This document shows, piece after piece, positions 1 through 9,500 of a stretch of DNA of 24,155 nucleotides. Source of the DNA: CAZBZG01 sp964496245 (lineage in GTDB: Bacteria; Planctomycetota; SZUA-567). The position numbers and the translations under genes were made by a program. The notes beneath the pieces are model-generated. The model searched no databases, was not told the DNA's origin, and was given only the letters and a program-made list of their open reading frames with translations. The stretch is taken from the NCBI GenBank assembly GCA_964496245.1, contig CAZBZG010000030.1, positions 1-24,155 of the forward strand, in the 5' to 3' direction. Every line of letters begins with the position of its first letter. Positions within the stretch are counted from its first letter, which is position 1.

Positions 1-102
1 GTGGAGACGGGATTCCTGCGCTGCACCTTGATCTGGTTGCCCAACGGACTTCTGGTCGCGCTCGGGATCTTCCTCTGGTTTCGCAGTCAGCGATTGGATT
101 GA
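1..102 (+). CDS. C-terminal end of an LptF/LptG-type permease (partial)
   Basis: Only the last 33 codons of this gene are inside the window, open from base 1 to a TGA at 100-102. The residues form one hydrophobic helix preceded by WLPN and followed by a short basic tail (RSQRLD). This is how the YjgP/YjgQ (LptF/LptG) family ends: a final transmembrane helix opening with a Trp/Leu-Pro-Asn turn. The next gene is a complete member of the same family, and lptF-lptG pairs are the normal arrangement, so this is probably the partner subunit of the inner-membrane LPS export complex LptBFG. The call rests on a short tail plus context. Confidence 0.6.
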   Translation: METGFLRCTLIWLPNGLLVALGIFLWFRSQRLD

Positions 103-130
103 GGCCGGAGCGAACGCTGCCCGGCGCGCG

Positions 131-158
131 CGCCGGCGAACCGTGGCCGGCGTTTTTT
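131..158 (+). terminator. Intrinsic terminator or attenuator between the two Lpt permease genes
   Basis: A 7-bp GC stem (131-137 with 146-152) encloses an 8-base loop and is followed at once by six T residues (153-158). The T-run abuts the ribosome binding site (GAGGGA, 159-164) of the next gene. The 5' arm is also the 3' arm of an overlapping hairpin (stem 121-126 with 131-136), so the two structures exclude each other, which is attenuator-like geometry. Confidence 0.6.
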
Positions 159-169
159 GAGGGACGCGC

Positions 170-1324
170 ATGCATCCTCGCAAACTGCTTCCGCGCGCGG
201 ATTGGTACTTCGGCCGGACCTACCTGGCTTATCTGGGCCTGTGTTTCGCGGCCCTGCTTGCCCTCGTGGCCATCGCGGACCTCTTCCAGCGCGCGGACGA
301 GTTCTTCGCGTACGCGCGCAAGACCGAGATCGGGTCGGGGCCGCTCATCGCGATCGTCTTCCAGTACTACCTCGCCCGCGCGCCGAGCATGATCATCCAG
401 CACATGCTGCCCCTGATCATCCTGCTGGCCGGCGTGATCACGGCCACCGCCGCCAGCGCGGCCAACGAGTACACGGCGTTGCGGGCCTCGGGCGTCTCCG
501 TGCAGCGGGCGCTCTTGCCCATGCTGATCCTGGCGCTGCTGGCCGGGCACGCCGTGCAGTGGGGGCGGGATCTCTTCCTCCCGTATCTCTTGCGCAAGAG
601 TCACGAGATCGCCAGCACCGTACGGCCCCGCGACGCGCGGCCGATCGCCCTGGTGCTGCGGGACGGTGACATGCTGGAATCCATCTCCATGGGACACTTC
701 GATCACCAGGGCTACGCGCACAACCTGCGGATCGAACGGCGCAAGGCCGCAACGTTCCAGCGGGGCGAGATGGCCTTCGATCTGTACACCGCACGCAAGG
801 CGGCCCTGCAGCCGCGGTCGCTCGTAGACGAAGACGAGGAGGATGCGCGCCGGTCGCAGTGGAATCCCTCGCCCGGGGCCCGGTTCCGCCGGTTCGGGCG
901 GTGGGTGCGCGGCAGCGCCTCCGACTGGAGCAAGCCCGTCCCGACGTGGGTCACGCCGGCCATGCTGGAGCGGCAGGTGCTCGGGGAGGCCGTGATGACC
1001 TGGCAGGATCTGGAGCTCCTGGCGGGCGAAGAGCTGGACGTCCGGCTCGAGATGTGGCGCCGCCGCAGCGAGCCGTGGGCCGCCGCCCTGCTGCTGCTCC
1101 TGACGCTCTCGCTGGTGCTGCGGCGGGCCCTCCGGGGGGCGGAGACGAGCTACACGCAGAACATCATCGTGGGCATTCTGCTCTGCGGCCTGTACTACGT
1201 CCTGCGCACCGGCCTCTTCTCGCTCGGCGAGTCCGAGTGGCTCCCCCCGCTTCTGGCCACCGGTCTGCCCGCGGTGCTCCTCGCGGTGCCGGGCATCTGG
1301 TTGTACCAGCGGCTGGAGGGCTGA
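170..1324 (+). CDS. LptF/LptG family LPS export permease
   Basis: This is a 384-residue inner-membrane permease of the YjgP/YjgQ family. These proteins pair with LptB to extract lipopolysaccharide from the inner membrane and pass it to the periplasmic Lpt bridge. The topology fits. There is one helix near residues 19-41 and two more near 84-128. A soluble periplasmic beta-rich domain follows at about 135-295, and three closing helices lie near 303-378. The length is usual for the family (about 350-390). The ATG at 170 was chosen because GAGGGA lies 5 bases upstream. The periplasmic domain contains an acidic patch (VDEDEEDAR) that looks like a lineage-specific insertion. The neighbours are another permease end upstream and LPS glycosyltransferases downstream. 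Whether this subunit is LptF or LptG cannot be settled by eye. Confidence 0.88.
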   Translation: MHPRKLLPRADWYFGRTYLAYLGLCFAALLALVAIADLFQRADEFFAYARKTEIGSGPLIAIVFQYYLARAPSMIIQHMLPLIILLAGVITATAASAANEYTALRASGVSVQRALLPMLILALLAGHAVQWGRDLFLPYLLRKSHEIASTVRPRDARPIALVLRDGDMLESISMGHFDHQGYAHNLRIERRKAATFQRGEMAFDLYTARKAALQPRSLVDEDEEDARRSQWNPSPGARFRRFGRWVRGSASDWSKPVPTWVTPAMLERQVLGEAVMTWQDLELLAGEELDVRLEMWRRRSEPWAAALLLLLTLSLVLRRALRGAETSYTQNIIVGILLCGLYYVLRTGLFSLGESEWLPPLLATGLPAVLLAVPGIWLYQRLEG

Positions 1325-1326
1325 GC

Positions 1327-2118
1327 ATGCCTGCCCTCACCGTCCTCGTTCCCTGCAAGAACGAAGAAGCGAACCTCCAAGCGTGCCTGGATACGGTCTC
1401 CTGGGCGGACGAGCTCTTCGTGGTCGATTCGGGGTCGACCGACCGGAGCCGGGAGATCGCACGGGAATACACCGATCGCGTCGTGGAACATCCCTACGTC
1501 AACTCGGCCACCCAGAAGAACTGGGCCATTCCGCAGGCGCGACACGAGTGGGTCCTGGTGATCGACTGCGACGAACGGGCAAGCCCGGAGCTGCAGCAGG
1601 AGATCCAGGCCCTGCTCGCCGGCACGCCCGACCAGGATGGATACGTGATCCGGCGGCAGAACTGGTTCTTCGGCAAGCCGATCCGCCACTGCGGCTGGGA
1701 CGCCGACGACGTGCTCCGCCTCTTCAAGCGTGACTTCGGCCGGTACGAGGACAAGCACGTGCACGCCAACGTGATCGTCTCGACCGGACGGGTCGGCCGC
1801 CTCCAGGGGCGGCTGGCGCACCACACCTACCGCTCGTTCGACCAGTACCTCGAGAAGTTCGGCCGGTACACTACCTGGGGCGCGCTCGACCTCCGGGACC
1901 GGGGCAAGCACGCCACGCCCTGGGACCTCGCTACGCGGCCCGCATTCCGTTTCGTCCGGCAGTACGTGCTGCGGCAGGGCTTCCGCGACGGCACCGCAGG
2001 CCTGATCCTCTGCGGCCTCGCGGCCTTCAACGTGTTCGTGAAATACGCCAAGCTCTGGGCGATCCGGCGCGCCGAAGCCGGAGAGCCGGGCGTGGAGATC
2101 GGGAGGACCGAGTGGTGA
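1327..2118 (+). CDS. Family 2 glycosyltransferase, WaaE/KdtX-like LPS core glycosyltransferase
   Basis: This is a 263-residue GT-A fold enzyme that probably adds a sugar to the LPS inner core on the cytoplasmic face of the inner membrane. The N-terminus has the nucleotide-binding strand ending VPCKNEE, then VDSGSTD (33-39) and the DXD metal motif DCD at 80-82. Downstream are WDADDVLRLF and the VHAN segment near 145-149, as in the WaaE/KdtX beta-1,4-glucosyltransferase group. A hydrophobic, basic C-terminus (about 200-250) suggests membrane association. The ATG lies only 2 bases after the preceding stop, and the 3' end overlaps the next start by 7 bases, so translation is probably coupled. The fold and family are clear; the exact sugar and acceptor are inferred from context. 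Confidence 0.85.
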   Translation: MPALTVLVPCKNEEANLQACLDTVSWADELFVVDSGSTDRSREIAREYTDRVVEHPYVNSATQKNWAIPQARHEWVLVIDCDERASPELQQEIQALLAGTPDQDGYVIRRQNWFFGKPIRHCGWDADDVLRLFKRDFGRYEDKHVHANVIVSTGRVGRLQGRLAHHTYRSFDQYLEKFGRYTTWGALDLRDRGKHATPWDLATRPAFRFVRQYVLRQGFRDGTAGLILCGLAAFNVFVKYAKLWAIRRAEAGEPGVEIGRTEW

Positions 2119-3884
2119 AGAGCCTGCTGCGCATGCTCGGTCTGATCCGTGTCTATCCCGTGCGGCTGGCATGGTTCGTCGCCGTGAGCGTCGGGTACGC
2201 CGTCTGCGCCAGCTCGTTCACCTTTGTCTCCAAGACCGTGACCGACATCCTGGCCAAGCGGGCCCCGCCGGACTGGGCCGCGTCCTTCGGCCCGTGGATG
2301 GACACCCGGCGCGCGTTTTTCTGCCTGCTCGGTGCGACCGCCGTGCTGCTGCTGCTGAAGTGCGCCTTCCAGTACGGCCAGCGGTACCTGCGCGCCTGGC
2401 TGACGCAGCGGGTCGTGCTCGATACGCAGAAGCAGTTGGCCGACCATCTGCTCGGGTTGGACCTCGGCTTCTTCCAGCAGGAGCGCGCGGGCGACCTGCT
2501 CTCGCGCCTGACCAACGACCTGCGCCTGCTGGGCATGAGCGTGAAGCTGGCCTGCATCCTGCTCACCCGGCCCCTCACCCTGCTCGCTCTCCTCATCTGG
2601 ATCGTGGTGCTCGACTGGCGGCTGGCGCTCCTGGGCCTGATCGGCGCGCCGCTGGGCGCAATGGTGATCCGCGTGCTCTCGCGGAAGATGCATCGGGCCT
2701 CCAAGGCGGCGCTCGAGAAACGGGCCGACCTCACCAGCGTCATGGTCCAGTTCCTCATGGGCATGCGGGTGGTCAAGGCCTTCGGGTGCGAGGATTTCGA
2801 GCGCGAGCAGTTCGGCCGGCAGAACCGCAAGCTCTTCGACATCAGCATGAAGCGCGAGCGGGCGCGGGCCCTGACGAGACCGGTGGTGGAGTTCGTCTCC
2901 GCGTTCGGCGCACTCCTGGCGCTCGCGGTCGGCGGCGAATGGGTCCTGAACGGGAAGATCGAGTTCGGCGACCTGACGGGATTCGTGACCGCGCTCTTTC
3001 TCATGTACCAGCCCGCCAAGGAGATCACCAAGGCCAACAACGATCTGCAGCAGGCCATTCCCGGCGCGGATCGCGTCTTCCACGTGATGGACCTGCAGGC
3101 GCAGGTGCAGGCCGGCGACCGCGCTCTCACCGCATTCGAAGACGGCATCGCGTTCGAGCGGGTTTCGTTCGCCTATCAGCCCGGGATCCCGGTGCTGCAG
3201 GAGATCGATCTGAACATCCGCAAGGGCGAATGCGTGGCTCTGGTCGGCCCTTCGGGCGCGGGCAAGAGCACGGTGACCGATCTGCTTCTGCGTTTCTTCG
3301 ATCCCGCGGCGGGACGCATCTGTATCGATGGGATCGATCTCCGGGAGCTGTCGTTCGAGAGCCTGCGGGAGAAGCTCGCGCTGGTCGGCCAGGAACCGTT
3401 CCTCTTCAACAGTTCGGTCCGGGACAACATCGCTTACGGCCGTGCCGACGCCTCGGAGGAAGCCATCGAACGGGCCGCGCGCGCAGCCAACGTCCACGAG
3501 GAGATCCTGGGGTTCTCCGCGGGGTACGACACGGTCGTGGGGGAACGGGGCGAGAACCTGTCGGGCGGTCAGCGACAGCGCGTGGCCATCGCCCGGGCTC
3601 TGTTCAAAGACGCGCCGATCCTCGTGCTGGACGAAGCCACCTCGTCGCTCGACAGCCGGAGCGAACGTCAGGTCCAGGAGGCGCTCGACCATCTCATGGA
3701 GGGCCGCACCAGCCTGGTGATCGCGCACCGGCTTTCCACGGTGCGGCACGCCGACCGGATCGTGGTGCTGGAGCGGGGACGGATCACGGCGGAGGGGCGG
3801 CACGAGGAGCTGCTGGCCACGAGTCCGATCTACGCCTACCTGGTGGAACTCCAGGGAGAACCGCAGGCGCGGCAGGGCGGATGA
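2112..3884 (+). CDS. msbA: MsbA-type lipid flippase, ABC exporter (TMD-NBD fusion)
   Basis: This 590-residue half-transporter should dimerise and flip lipid A-core across the inner membrane. The first 330 residues form a type IV exporter membrane domain with six helices. The nucleotide-binding domain follows, with Walker A GPSGAGKST at 379-387, Q-loop VGQEPFLF, signature LSGGQ at 483-487, Walker B ILVLDE at 503-508 and switch His539. All catalytic residues are present. The start is GTG at 2112, or GTG at 2115, behind GGGAGG at 2101-2106, and it overlaps the end of the glycosyltransferase. Length and domain order match MsbA (about 580). Substrate assignment rests on the Lpt and core glycosyltransferase neighbours, because the NBD alone cannot separate MsbA from other exporters. 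Confidence 0.88.
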   Translation: MVKSLLRMLGLIRVYPVRLAWFVAVSVGYAVCASSFTFVSKTVTDILAKRAPPDWAASFGPWMDTRRAFFCLLGATAVLLLLKCAFQYGQRYLRAWLTQRVVLDTQKQLADHLLGLDLGFFQQERAGDLLSRLTNDLRLLGMSVKLACILLTRPLTLLALLIWIVVLDWRLALLGLIGAPLGAMVIRVLSRKMHRASKAALEKRADLTSVMVQFLMGMRVVKAFGCEDFEREQFGRQNRKLFDISMKRERARALTRPVVEFVSAFGALLALAVGGEWVLNGKIEFGDLTGFVTALFLMYQPAKEITKANNDLQQAIPGADRVFHVMDLQAQVQAGDRALTAFEDGIAFERVSFAYQPGIPVLQEIDLNIRKGECVALVGPSGAGKSTVTDLLLRFFDPAAGRICIDGIDLRELSFESLREKLALVGQEPFLFNSSVRDNIAYGRADASEEAIERAARAANVHEEILGFSAGYDTVVGERGENLSGGQRQRVAIARALFKDAPILVLDEATSSLDSRSERQVQEALDHLMEGRTSLVIAHRLSTVRHADRIVVLERGRITAEGRHEELLATSPIYAYLVELQGEPQARQGG

Positions 3885-3936
3885 CGCGCACGCGACGGCC
3901 CGTCCGGCGTCGGTCGTTGAGGGAGATCGCACGTTC

Positions 3937-5109
3937 ATGCCTCCGGACGCATCCCAGACCGCCAGCCCCCGCCTGACCGTGCTGCATCTCTGTTCGATCA
4001 CGAGTCGGGGCGGCACCGGCTACATGGCGAGCCATATCTGCCGCCTGCTCCACCGGGCCGGGCACCGGGTGCTCGTGGGTACGCGCACGGGCGGCAAGGT
4101 CGAAGAGCGGGCGCGCGAAGACGGCATCGCGCTCGTGGACGGATTGCGGCTCGTGTCCGGCTTTCATCCCCGCTGCCTGGCAGGCGACGTTCTTCGCCTG
4201 CGCCGATGCTTCCGCGAGGCGGGCGTCCAGATCGTGAACACCTGGCACTCGATCGAATACTGGACCGCGGCCCTCGCGGTCCTGGGCACCCCCGTGCGGC
4301 TCGTGCGCACCCGGGGGCTCGTCACGCCCATGCGCGGACACGTCTTCAACCGTCTCCTCCACAACCGCACGGCCGCCGTCTTCGCCACCTGCCGGAAGAT
4401 CGAGGAGAACTACCGCCTGGCGGGGCTGCGCGAGGAAAACGTCTTCCGGCTGGCCGACGGCGTGGATACCGAGCGCTTTCGGCCGGGTCGGGACCGCATG
4501 CGCGTGCGCCAGGAACTCGGCCTCGCGCCGGAGACGCCGCTGGTCGCAAATGTCGGCCGCATGCAGGGCGTCAAAGCGCAGGACGCGTTTCTAACGGCCA
4601 TGGCGAATCTCCCGGCAGACGTACACGCGGCTGTGGCGGGTGACGGCCCGTTGCGGGAAACCCTCCACGAACAGGCGCGCGCGCTCGGGCTGGCGGAGCG
4701 CGTGCACTTCCTCGGCATGCGGTCCGACATCCCGGACGTGCTCGCAGCCGCCGACCTCTTCGCGCTCTGCAGCCGCGGATCCGAAGGCTCGAGCCGTGCG
4801 ACCCTGGAAGCCATGGCGACCGGTCTGCCCTGCGTGACCACGACCGTGGGGTCGCTCCCCGATCTCATCAAGCCGGGCCGGACCGGGCTCCTCTTCCCCC
4901 CGAATGGCGTGGCGGAGCTGACCGAGTGCATGGAACATCTCGTGAACGACGCCGGGCTCCGCCGCCGGCTGGGCGAGGCCGCGTGCGCCTACGTGCGGGA
5001 GCGCCATTCGGAGGCGGCCATGCTCCGCAGCGTGGAGGAGGTCTACCAGCGGATTCTGCCGCCCATGGCTGACCGTCCGGAAACATCCGCAGGGAGCCAA
5101 CCGGCATGA
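3937..5109 (+). CDS. GT-B glycosyltransferase, GT4-like, probable LPS core/oligosaccharide
   Basis: This is a 390-residue glycosyltransferase with two Rossmann domains. The N-terminal acceptor domain contains the Gly-rich loop SRGGTGYM (23-30). The C-terminal donor domain contains NVGRMQGVK with the phosphate-binding basic residues R208 and K213. GDGPLR follows at 235-240. A complete EX7E motif (E283 and E291, in EGSSRATLE) precedes a Gly-Leu-Pro segment. These are hallmarks of retaining GT4 enzymes that use nucleotide-sugar donors. The ATG at 3937 is preceded by GAGGGAG about 11 bases upstream. The 52-base gap from the MsbA gene is the largest in this cluster. The stop overlaps the next start in an ATGA. 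The donor sugar cannot be read from the sequence. Confidence 0.85.
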   Translation: MPPDASQTASPRLTVLHLCSITSRGGTGYMASHICRLLHRAGHRVLVGTRTGGKVEERAREDGIALVDGLRLVSGFHPRCLAGDVLRLRRCFREAGVQIVNTWHSIEYWTAALAVLGTPVRLVRTRGLVTPMRGHVFNRLLHNRTAAVFATCRKIEENYRLAGLREENVFRLADGVDTERFRPGRDRMRVRQELGLAPETPLVANVGRMQGVKAQDAFLTAMANLPADVHAAVAGDGPLRETLHEQARALGLAERVHFLGMRSDIPDVLAAADLFALCSRGSEGSSRATLEAMATGLPCVTTTVGSLPDLIKPGRTGLLFPPNGVAELTECMEHLVNDAGLRRRLGEAACAYVRERHSEAAMLRSVEEVYQRILPPMADRPETSAGSQPA

Positions 5110-6371
5110 AGAGGCCCGCCGCGCTCGTCCTCATCGCGAGCCACAAGCACACCGGCCCCGGCCGGGTGGCCCTGCAGCACGCGCGCCTGCTGCGCGAGGC
5201 CGGCTGGGAGACGCTCTTCTGCTGCCAGCCGGGCGGGGATCTCCAGACCGCGGCCGAGGGCGCCGAGCTCTGGTGCGACGCGGGTCTCGCCCTGCCCACG
5301 CGCGGACAGGTCTGGAGCATGGCCCTGGACCTCTGGCGCCTGCGCCGGCTGGTGCGCGCGCGGGGCGTGGGCCTCTGCTTCTGCTACCGCACGCAGGATC
5401 ATCTCACCGCCGCCCTGGCGTTTGGCGGGTGCCTGCCCACCGTTCGTTTCGTGCCCAATGCCGTGGTGTACGACGACGCGTCGCGTCCGCTCGGCAGGGC
5501 GGGGACGTGGCTGGCGACGCGCTTCGCGTCCTGCGTGCTCGTGCCCGACGCCCTGGCCCAGCATGCGCTCCTCTCCGCTCGCGGTCCCGCAGCCGACCGT
5601 CTGCCCGCGGCGCCCGGCGGCGCCGGATGGGAGGCGAGCCAGGCCCTGCGTGCGGCCGGGGATGCAGCGGGGGTCAGCTTCGCGCCCGGCGGCGTGGACA
5701 CGCTCCACTTTGCGCCCGACCGGGGCGGGGTGTCTGTGCGCCAGGAGCTCGGCCTGACCGACGCGCACGTGGTGGTGGGCCTGGTTTCGCGTCTCAAACC
5801 CGGCCGCGGCCACGACCGCTTCCTGCGCGCGTTCGCCCAAGCGGCCGCTGAGGAAACGCACCTGCGCGCCCTGATCGTGGGGCATGGCGACAAGCAGGAG
5901 CGGGAGCGGATCACGGCGGCCGCGGCCCGATGGGCGATTACGGACCGCGTGGCCGTGTTCGCGCCCGGCGTCCGCTACGAGCAGGCGCTGGCGGCCATCG
6001 ACATCGGCTGCCTCTTTCACCCGGGGTCGGCGGGGACCGGCCAGGCCGCGCTCGAGCTCATGAGCATGGCTCGGCCCGTGGTCGTGCCCGCCACCGGCGT
6101 GCTCGCGCTGCTCGAGCCCGGCGCAGAGGTGATCCGTGCAAGCGAGGGCGCTTCGGCTGCGGAAGGGGAACCGGGCGGTCTCGATCCGGCGCCCGCGTTT
6201 GCCGCCGCTCTGGTGCGGCTCGCCCGCAATCCAAACCTGCGCCTTGCGCGCGGCCAGGCCGCGCGCGCCCTCGCGGAAAATCGCTTCAGCCGCACGGTCC
6301 TCCAGAAACAGCTCGCCGCCCTTGCCGAGCGTCTCGCGCCCGCCTTGGGCGCTCGCACAGAAGGCCAATGA
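5106..6371 (+). CDS. GT-B glycosyltransferase, divergent GT4-like paralogue
   Basis: This 421-residue protein is arranged like the gene before it and is probably an old tandem duplicate. Both have GVDT followed by VRQELGL at the start of the donor domain. Here the donor-site segment reads LVSRLKPGRG (R229, K231). Two features are odd. The first Glu of EX7E is replaced by Ala309 (E317 is kept). There are also Gly/Ala-rich insertions at about 158-190 and 340-362 that the paralogue lacks. The ATG overlaps the previous stop (ATGA), so translation is coupled. It is the last gene of the LPS cluster; a hairpin follows at 6387-6412. It is probably still a sugar transferase, since the second Glu and the basic pair remain, but altered donor use or weak activity is possible. 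Confidence 0.78.
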   Translation: MKRPAALVLIASHKHTGPGRVALQHARLLREAGWETLFCCQPGGDLQTAAEGAELWCDAGLALPTRGQVWSMALDLWRLRRLVRARGVGLCFCYRTQDHLTAALAFGGCLPTVRFVPNAVVYDDASRPLGRAGTWLATRFASCVLVPDALAQHALLSARGPAADRLPAAPGGAGWEASQALRAAGDAAGVSFAPGGVDTLHFAPDRGGVSVRQELGLTDAHVVVGLVSRLKPGRGHDRFLRAFAQAAAEETHLRALIVGHGDKQERERITAAAARWAITDRVAVFAPGVRYEQALAAIDIGCLFHPGSAGTGQAALELMSMARPVVVPATGVLALLEPGAEVIRASEGASAAEGEPGGLDPAPAFAAALVRLARNPNLRLARGQAARALAENRFSRTVLQKQLAALAERLAPALGARTEGQ

Positions 6372-6386
6372 ACACTCTGCATGGAT

Positions 6387-6412
6387 GCCCAACGGTGCAT
6401 GCGCCGTTGGGC
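6387..6412 (+). terminator. Perfect 9-bp hairpin closing the LPS gene cluster
   Basis: Bases 6387-6395 pair perfectly with 6404-6412 around an 8-base loop that itself contains GCATGC. No T-run follows, so this is not a classical intrinsic terminator. Its position 15 bases after the last glycosyltransferase stop, and before a gene of different composition, suggests an end-of-operon structure. It could also be a transcript-stabilising hairpin. Confidence 0.4.
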
Positions 6413-6518
6413 TCGATCGGGTTCCTGCTTGTGATTGCTGCTGCGATCGGTAGACTTCAAGTTGACCGGGAACATGAACAACCACCAAGCTTCCGAATGC
6501 CCGGTTGCCGATGCCGAC

Positions 6519-6524
6519 AAGGAG
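6519..6524 (+). promoter_or_regulatory. Shine-Dalgarno that fixes the GTG start at 6533
   Basis: AAGGAG lies 8 bases before GTG 6533. This start yields a clean signal peptide. An earlier in-frame ATG at 6368 would add 55 residues, translate through the hairpin at 6387-6412 and bury the signal sequence. Confidence 0.75.
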
Positions 6525-6532
6525 ATGAGGCC

Positions 6533-9500
6533 GTGAGAGTCCGATTGGGTTTTGTCGCGCTGTATATGGGCGCTGCTCTATTCATTTCCGAAGACGCATC
6601 TGCGGGGGAGCGGCCGCGGCGGGTCTGTGAAAGGTGGAGAGTCACGATCGTTGAAGCCAAGGGGCTCAAAAATCGCGACTGGGGCCGAGCGGGGCGTTCC
6701 GATCCCTATGTGGCTCTGCACGAATACCGCAAGGGCATGAAGGTCGGGACTGATCACGTGATTCCGAGAGGGCCGAAGTACTGGGAAGACCGAACGTTTC
6801 TCTACCAGCCGGAGATCAAGGAGAGTTCCGCTCTTTCGACACAAACGCCAGTCATGAAGGACAATACCTCACCCACCTGGAACCATACCGTGGAGACAAC
6901 CCGTCTTGGCGGAGAAGGCCTGCAGGTCCTCGCCTTCTTCATTTACGACAAGGATCCAAACATCTCGCAGCACCTTGGTGTCGCCGTACTCGACTGCCCG
7001 AAAAAGCCCGGAACCTATAGGCTGCCGCTTATGATCCCGGCGAAATCCAAGCGCGCCATGCCGGGGTTTCTGACCGTAACGATCGAGAAATCCGTCTTCT
7101 TTGACCCGCCCATGGAGAAAATCGCCGTGCCGGATCTGAGCGGCCTTTCTCTTGCGGAGGCAAAGGCCAGGATTGAGAAGGTTGGATTGCGGTTTCGGAA
7201 GGGGGTGTTCTACACGCATGGAGAACCCAAGCAGGGTGTTTTTTCGCAGCGGCCGGCGGCAGGGAGCCCCCTGACCCCCGGGAGTCTGGTGATGGGATTT
7301 GCCCAGTCCGGCAGACAGTACCCGGTGCCCAATGTGGTGGGACAGCGCGAGGCGAGAGCCCGGCGGATGTTGCGGCGTTTGAATGTAACGTTTCAATATG
7401 ACGAAAACCCCGGGTCCGACACGAAGCGTTGGTTCAAGATCGTCAAGCAGTCGATTGCGCCGGGACAACGTGTCTACCGGACGACTCCGATCCGGTTGAC
7501 GGTCTGCAAGCCTCCAGCCGGAACCGAGGTGGAAATGCCGAATGTGGTACATCGGCCCACACGCGAGGCAACTCGTATCCTTTACGCACAGTATCTTCGC
7601 AAGATCGCAACCAAGCGCATGGAAAGCGAACCGGAAAAGGCCGGGCGCGTACTGGAGCAGACCCCCGCGGCCGGAGAAGAGATCGCCTTCGACGACCCCG
7701 GAGGCGTTCTGCTTTCGATCGGCTATCATGCCGATGGCCTTTCCTTTGAGAGCGCCAAGGCCATCGCCTTGGATACCCCCTTTTCCGTCACGCTCACAAA
7801 AGAGAACAAGACGCAGTATCGGCGGATCGACATCGAGGAGACGGGCTACCTGATACTGGAGTCGCAGGGAACGGTGCCGAAGGGACTATTTCCCCTTGTG
7901 AATGCATATGATGCCAGGCATGGAGAGATTGCCAAGGGGCATACGCCGCGATCCATCCGTGTGGAACCGGGTCTCTGCACCTTGGCGATTTCGGCGACGT
8001 GGGTCAGCGCCCCCAAAGATCCGTTTGTGTTTCAATGCCGTTTCCTTCCGGAATTCGACAGCGCCGAACCCAACGACACGCTCGCGGAGGCGGCTTCCCT
8101 GTCCGGAAGCTCCCGGCTTACGTTGGGATTCGCCACGAACAAGGATCACGACTATTACAGATTCAGCATGGCGGAGCGCGGGTATCTGATGCTCAGGGCT
8201 TCTGCAGGCGAAGAAAACGAAGCTGTCCTGAAACGCATCAATCCTTCGGTTGCAGTTCTGAACGCGGATGGCAAACGTCTCGCCCGGGGTGTTCTGCCTC
8301 ATCTGCAATGGCTGCCCGCGGGAGATTATTTTGTCTGCTTCTACGGCGGAGGGCCCTTTCATCCGGAGCCCTGTCATATTTCAGTCGAGTTTCAGGTGGA
8401 CGAAGACAGAACAGAGCCCAATGATACCATCGCCCAGGCGACACCCCTTCCGGTTGGCCAACCCCTTCGCGTCCGCTATGCGTCCAGCGACCTGGATCAC
8501 TACCGCCTGCAGGTCGAGGAGCCGGGGTATGTGATCGTGTCGCATCCCAGAAAACTCGGCCCGTGGACCACCCTCGAATGGGTCAAGCCAGACGGCCAAT
8601 ACGCGAAGGGACAGGAACTGCCATGCGCCGTATATGTGGAGAAAGAACGGGTTGTCGCGCTCTTTACGGAAGAGAAGTTCCGGCCCCTTGCATCGTACGA
8701 CCCGGTGGCTCTCCAAACCCAGTTCGTGCCGTTAACCGAAGACGAGCACGAACCCAATGACACCATAAAGCAAGCCAAACCGGTGCCGACAAACGAGGCG
8801 ATCAGCGGCCTGATAATCCCGTCCCGCGACGTTGACTGTTTCCGCTTTTCCGTGCGGCGGGACGGCCCGGTGCGTATCGGACTGGCCGCCGATTCGCCCA
8901 AGTTCCACATGAGCGCAAGGCTGTACGATCAGACAGGGAAGCTGTTCGACAGGAAATGGCGCGATCTTCCATGGAAAACAGAGTTGAAGCAAGGAGCCTA
9001 CGTTCTGGAAATCTCCCAGTGGGCGGGGATCAAGACCTTTTCGCTAAAGCCGTATCGGTTCGTCATTGCAACGGACGATGCCCCGAAACCGGACGAAGCG
9101 CGCTCCAGGTATCAGACCGGAGAAACGGATGCCGATGCGGGTCGGAACGGTGTCGACCTTGCCCAAAGAGCCTACGCCCATTACTGCCGAAAAGAATACC
9201 GCGCTGCGCTTCCCCTTTACGAAGAGGCGTCCGAACTGATTCCCGGTTGCGCGGCCGTCTGGAATGACATGGGGGCCTGCTGCGTGTCCCTTGACGATTT
9301 GGCATCGGCAAGGACCTATTTGGAGAAAGCCATCGATCTCAAGGAAGGGTATGCGCTGGCGCTCCGCAACCGTGGCGTCGTGGCGCGCAAGGAAGGGGAT
9401 GTTCAGGGATATCTTTCGTGGACCGAAAAGGCGGTTGAGGCCGAGCCGGATGCTCTCAATCTACGCTTTCACGGGCATGCTCTGCTGATGCTGGCCGGTC

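Noticed and set aside
3881..3976. 31-codon frame starting in an ATGA overlap with the MsbA stop
   Set aside because: It is Arg/Pro-rich, overlaps the next gene's start and has no similarity I recognise.
1827..4016. Long minus-strand open frame of 729 codons opposite the glycosyltransferase and MsbA genes
   Set aside because: The composition is His/Glu/Arg-rich with no domain, and the plus strand holds clearly recognisable genes. It is a GC-rich antisense shadow.
6368..6532. Earlier in-frame ATG (6368) for the C2/PASTA gene, overlapping the previous stop
   Set aside because: It would translate the hairpin and bury a clean signal peptide. GTG 6533 has a strong ribosome binding site at ideal spacing.
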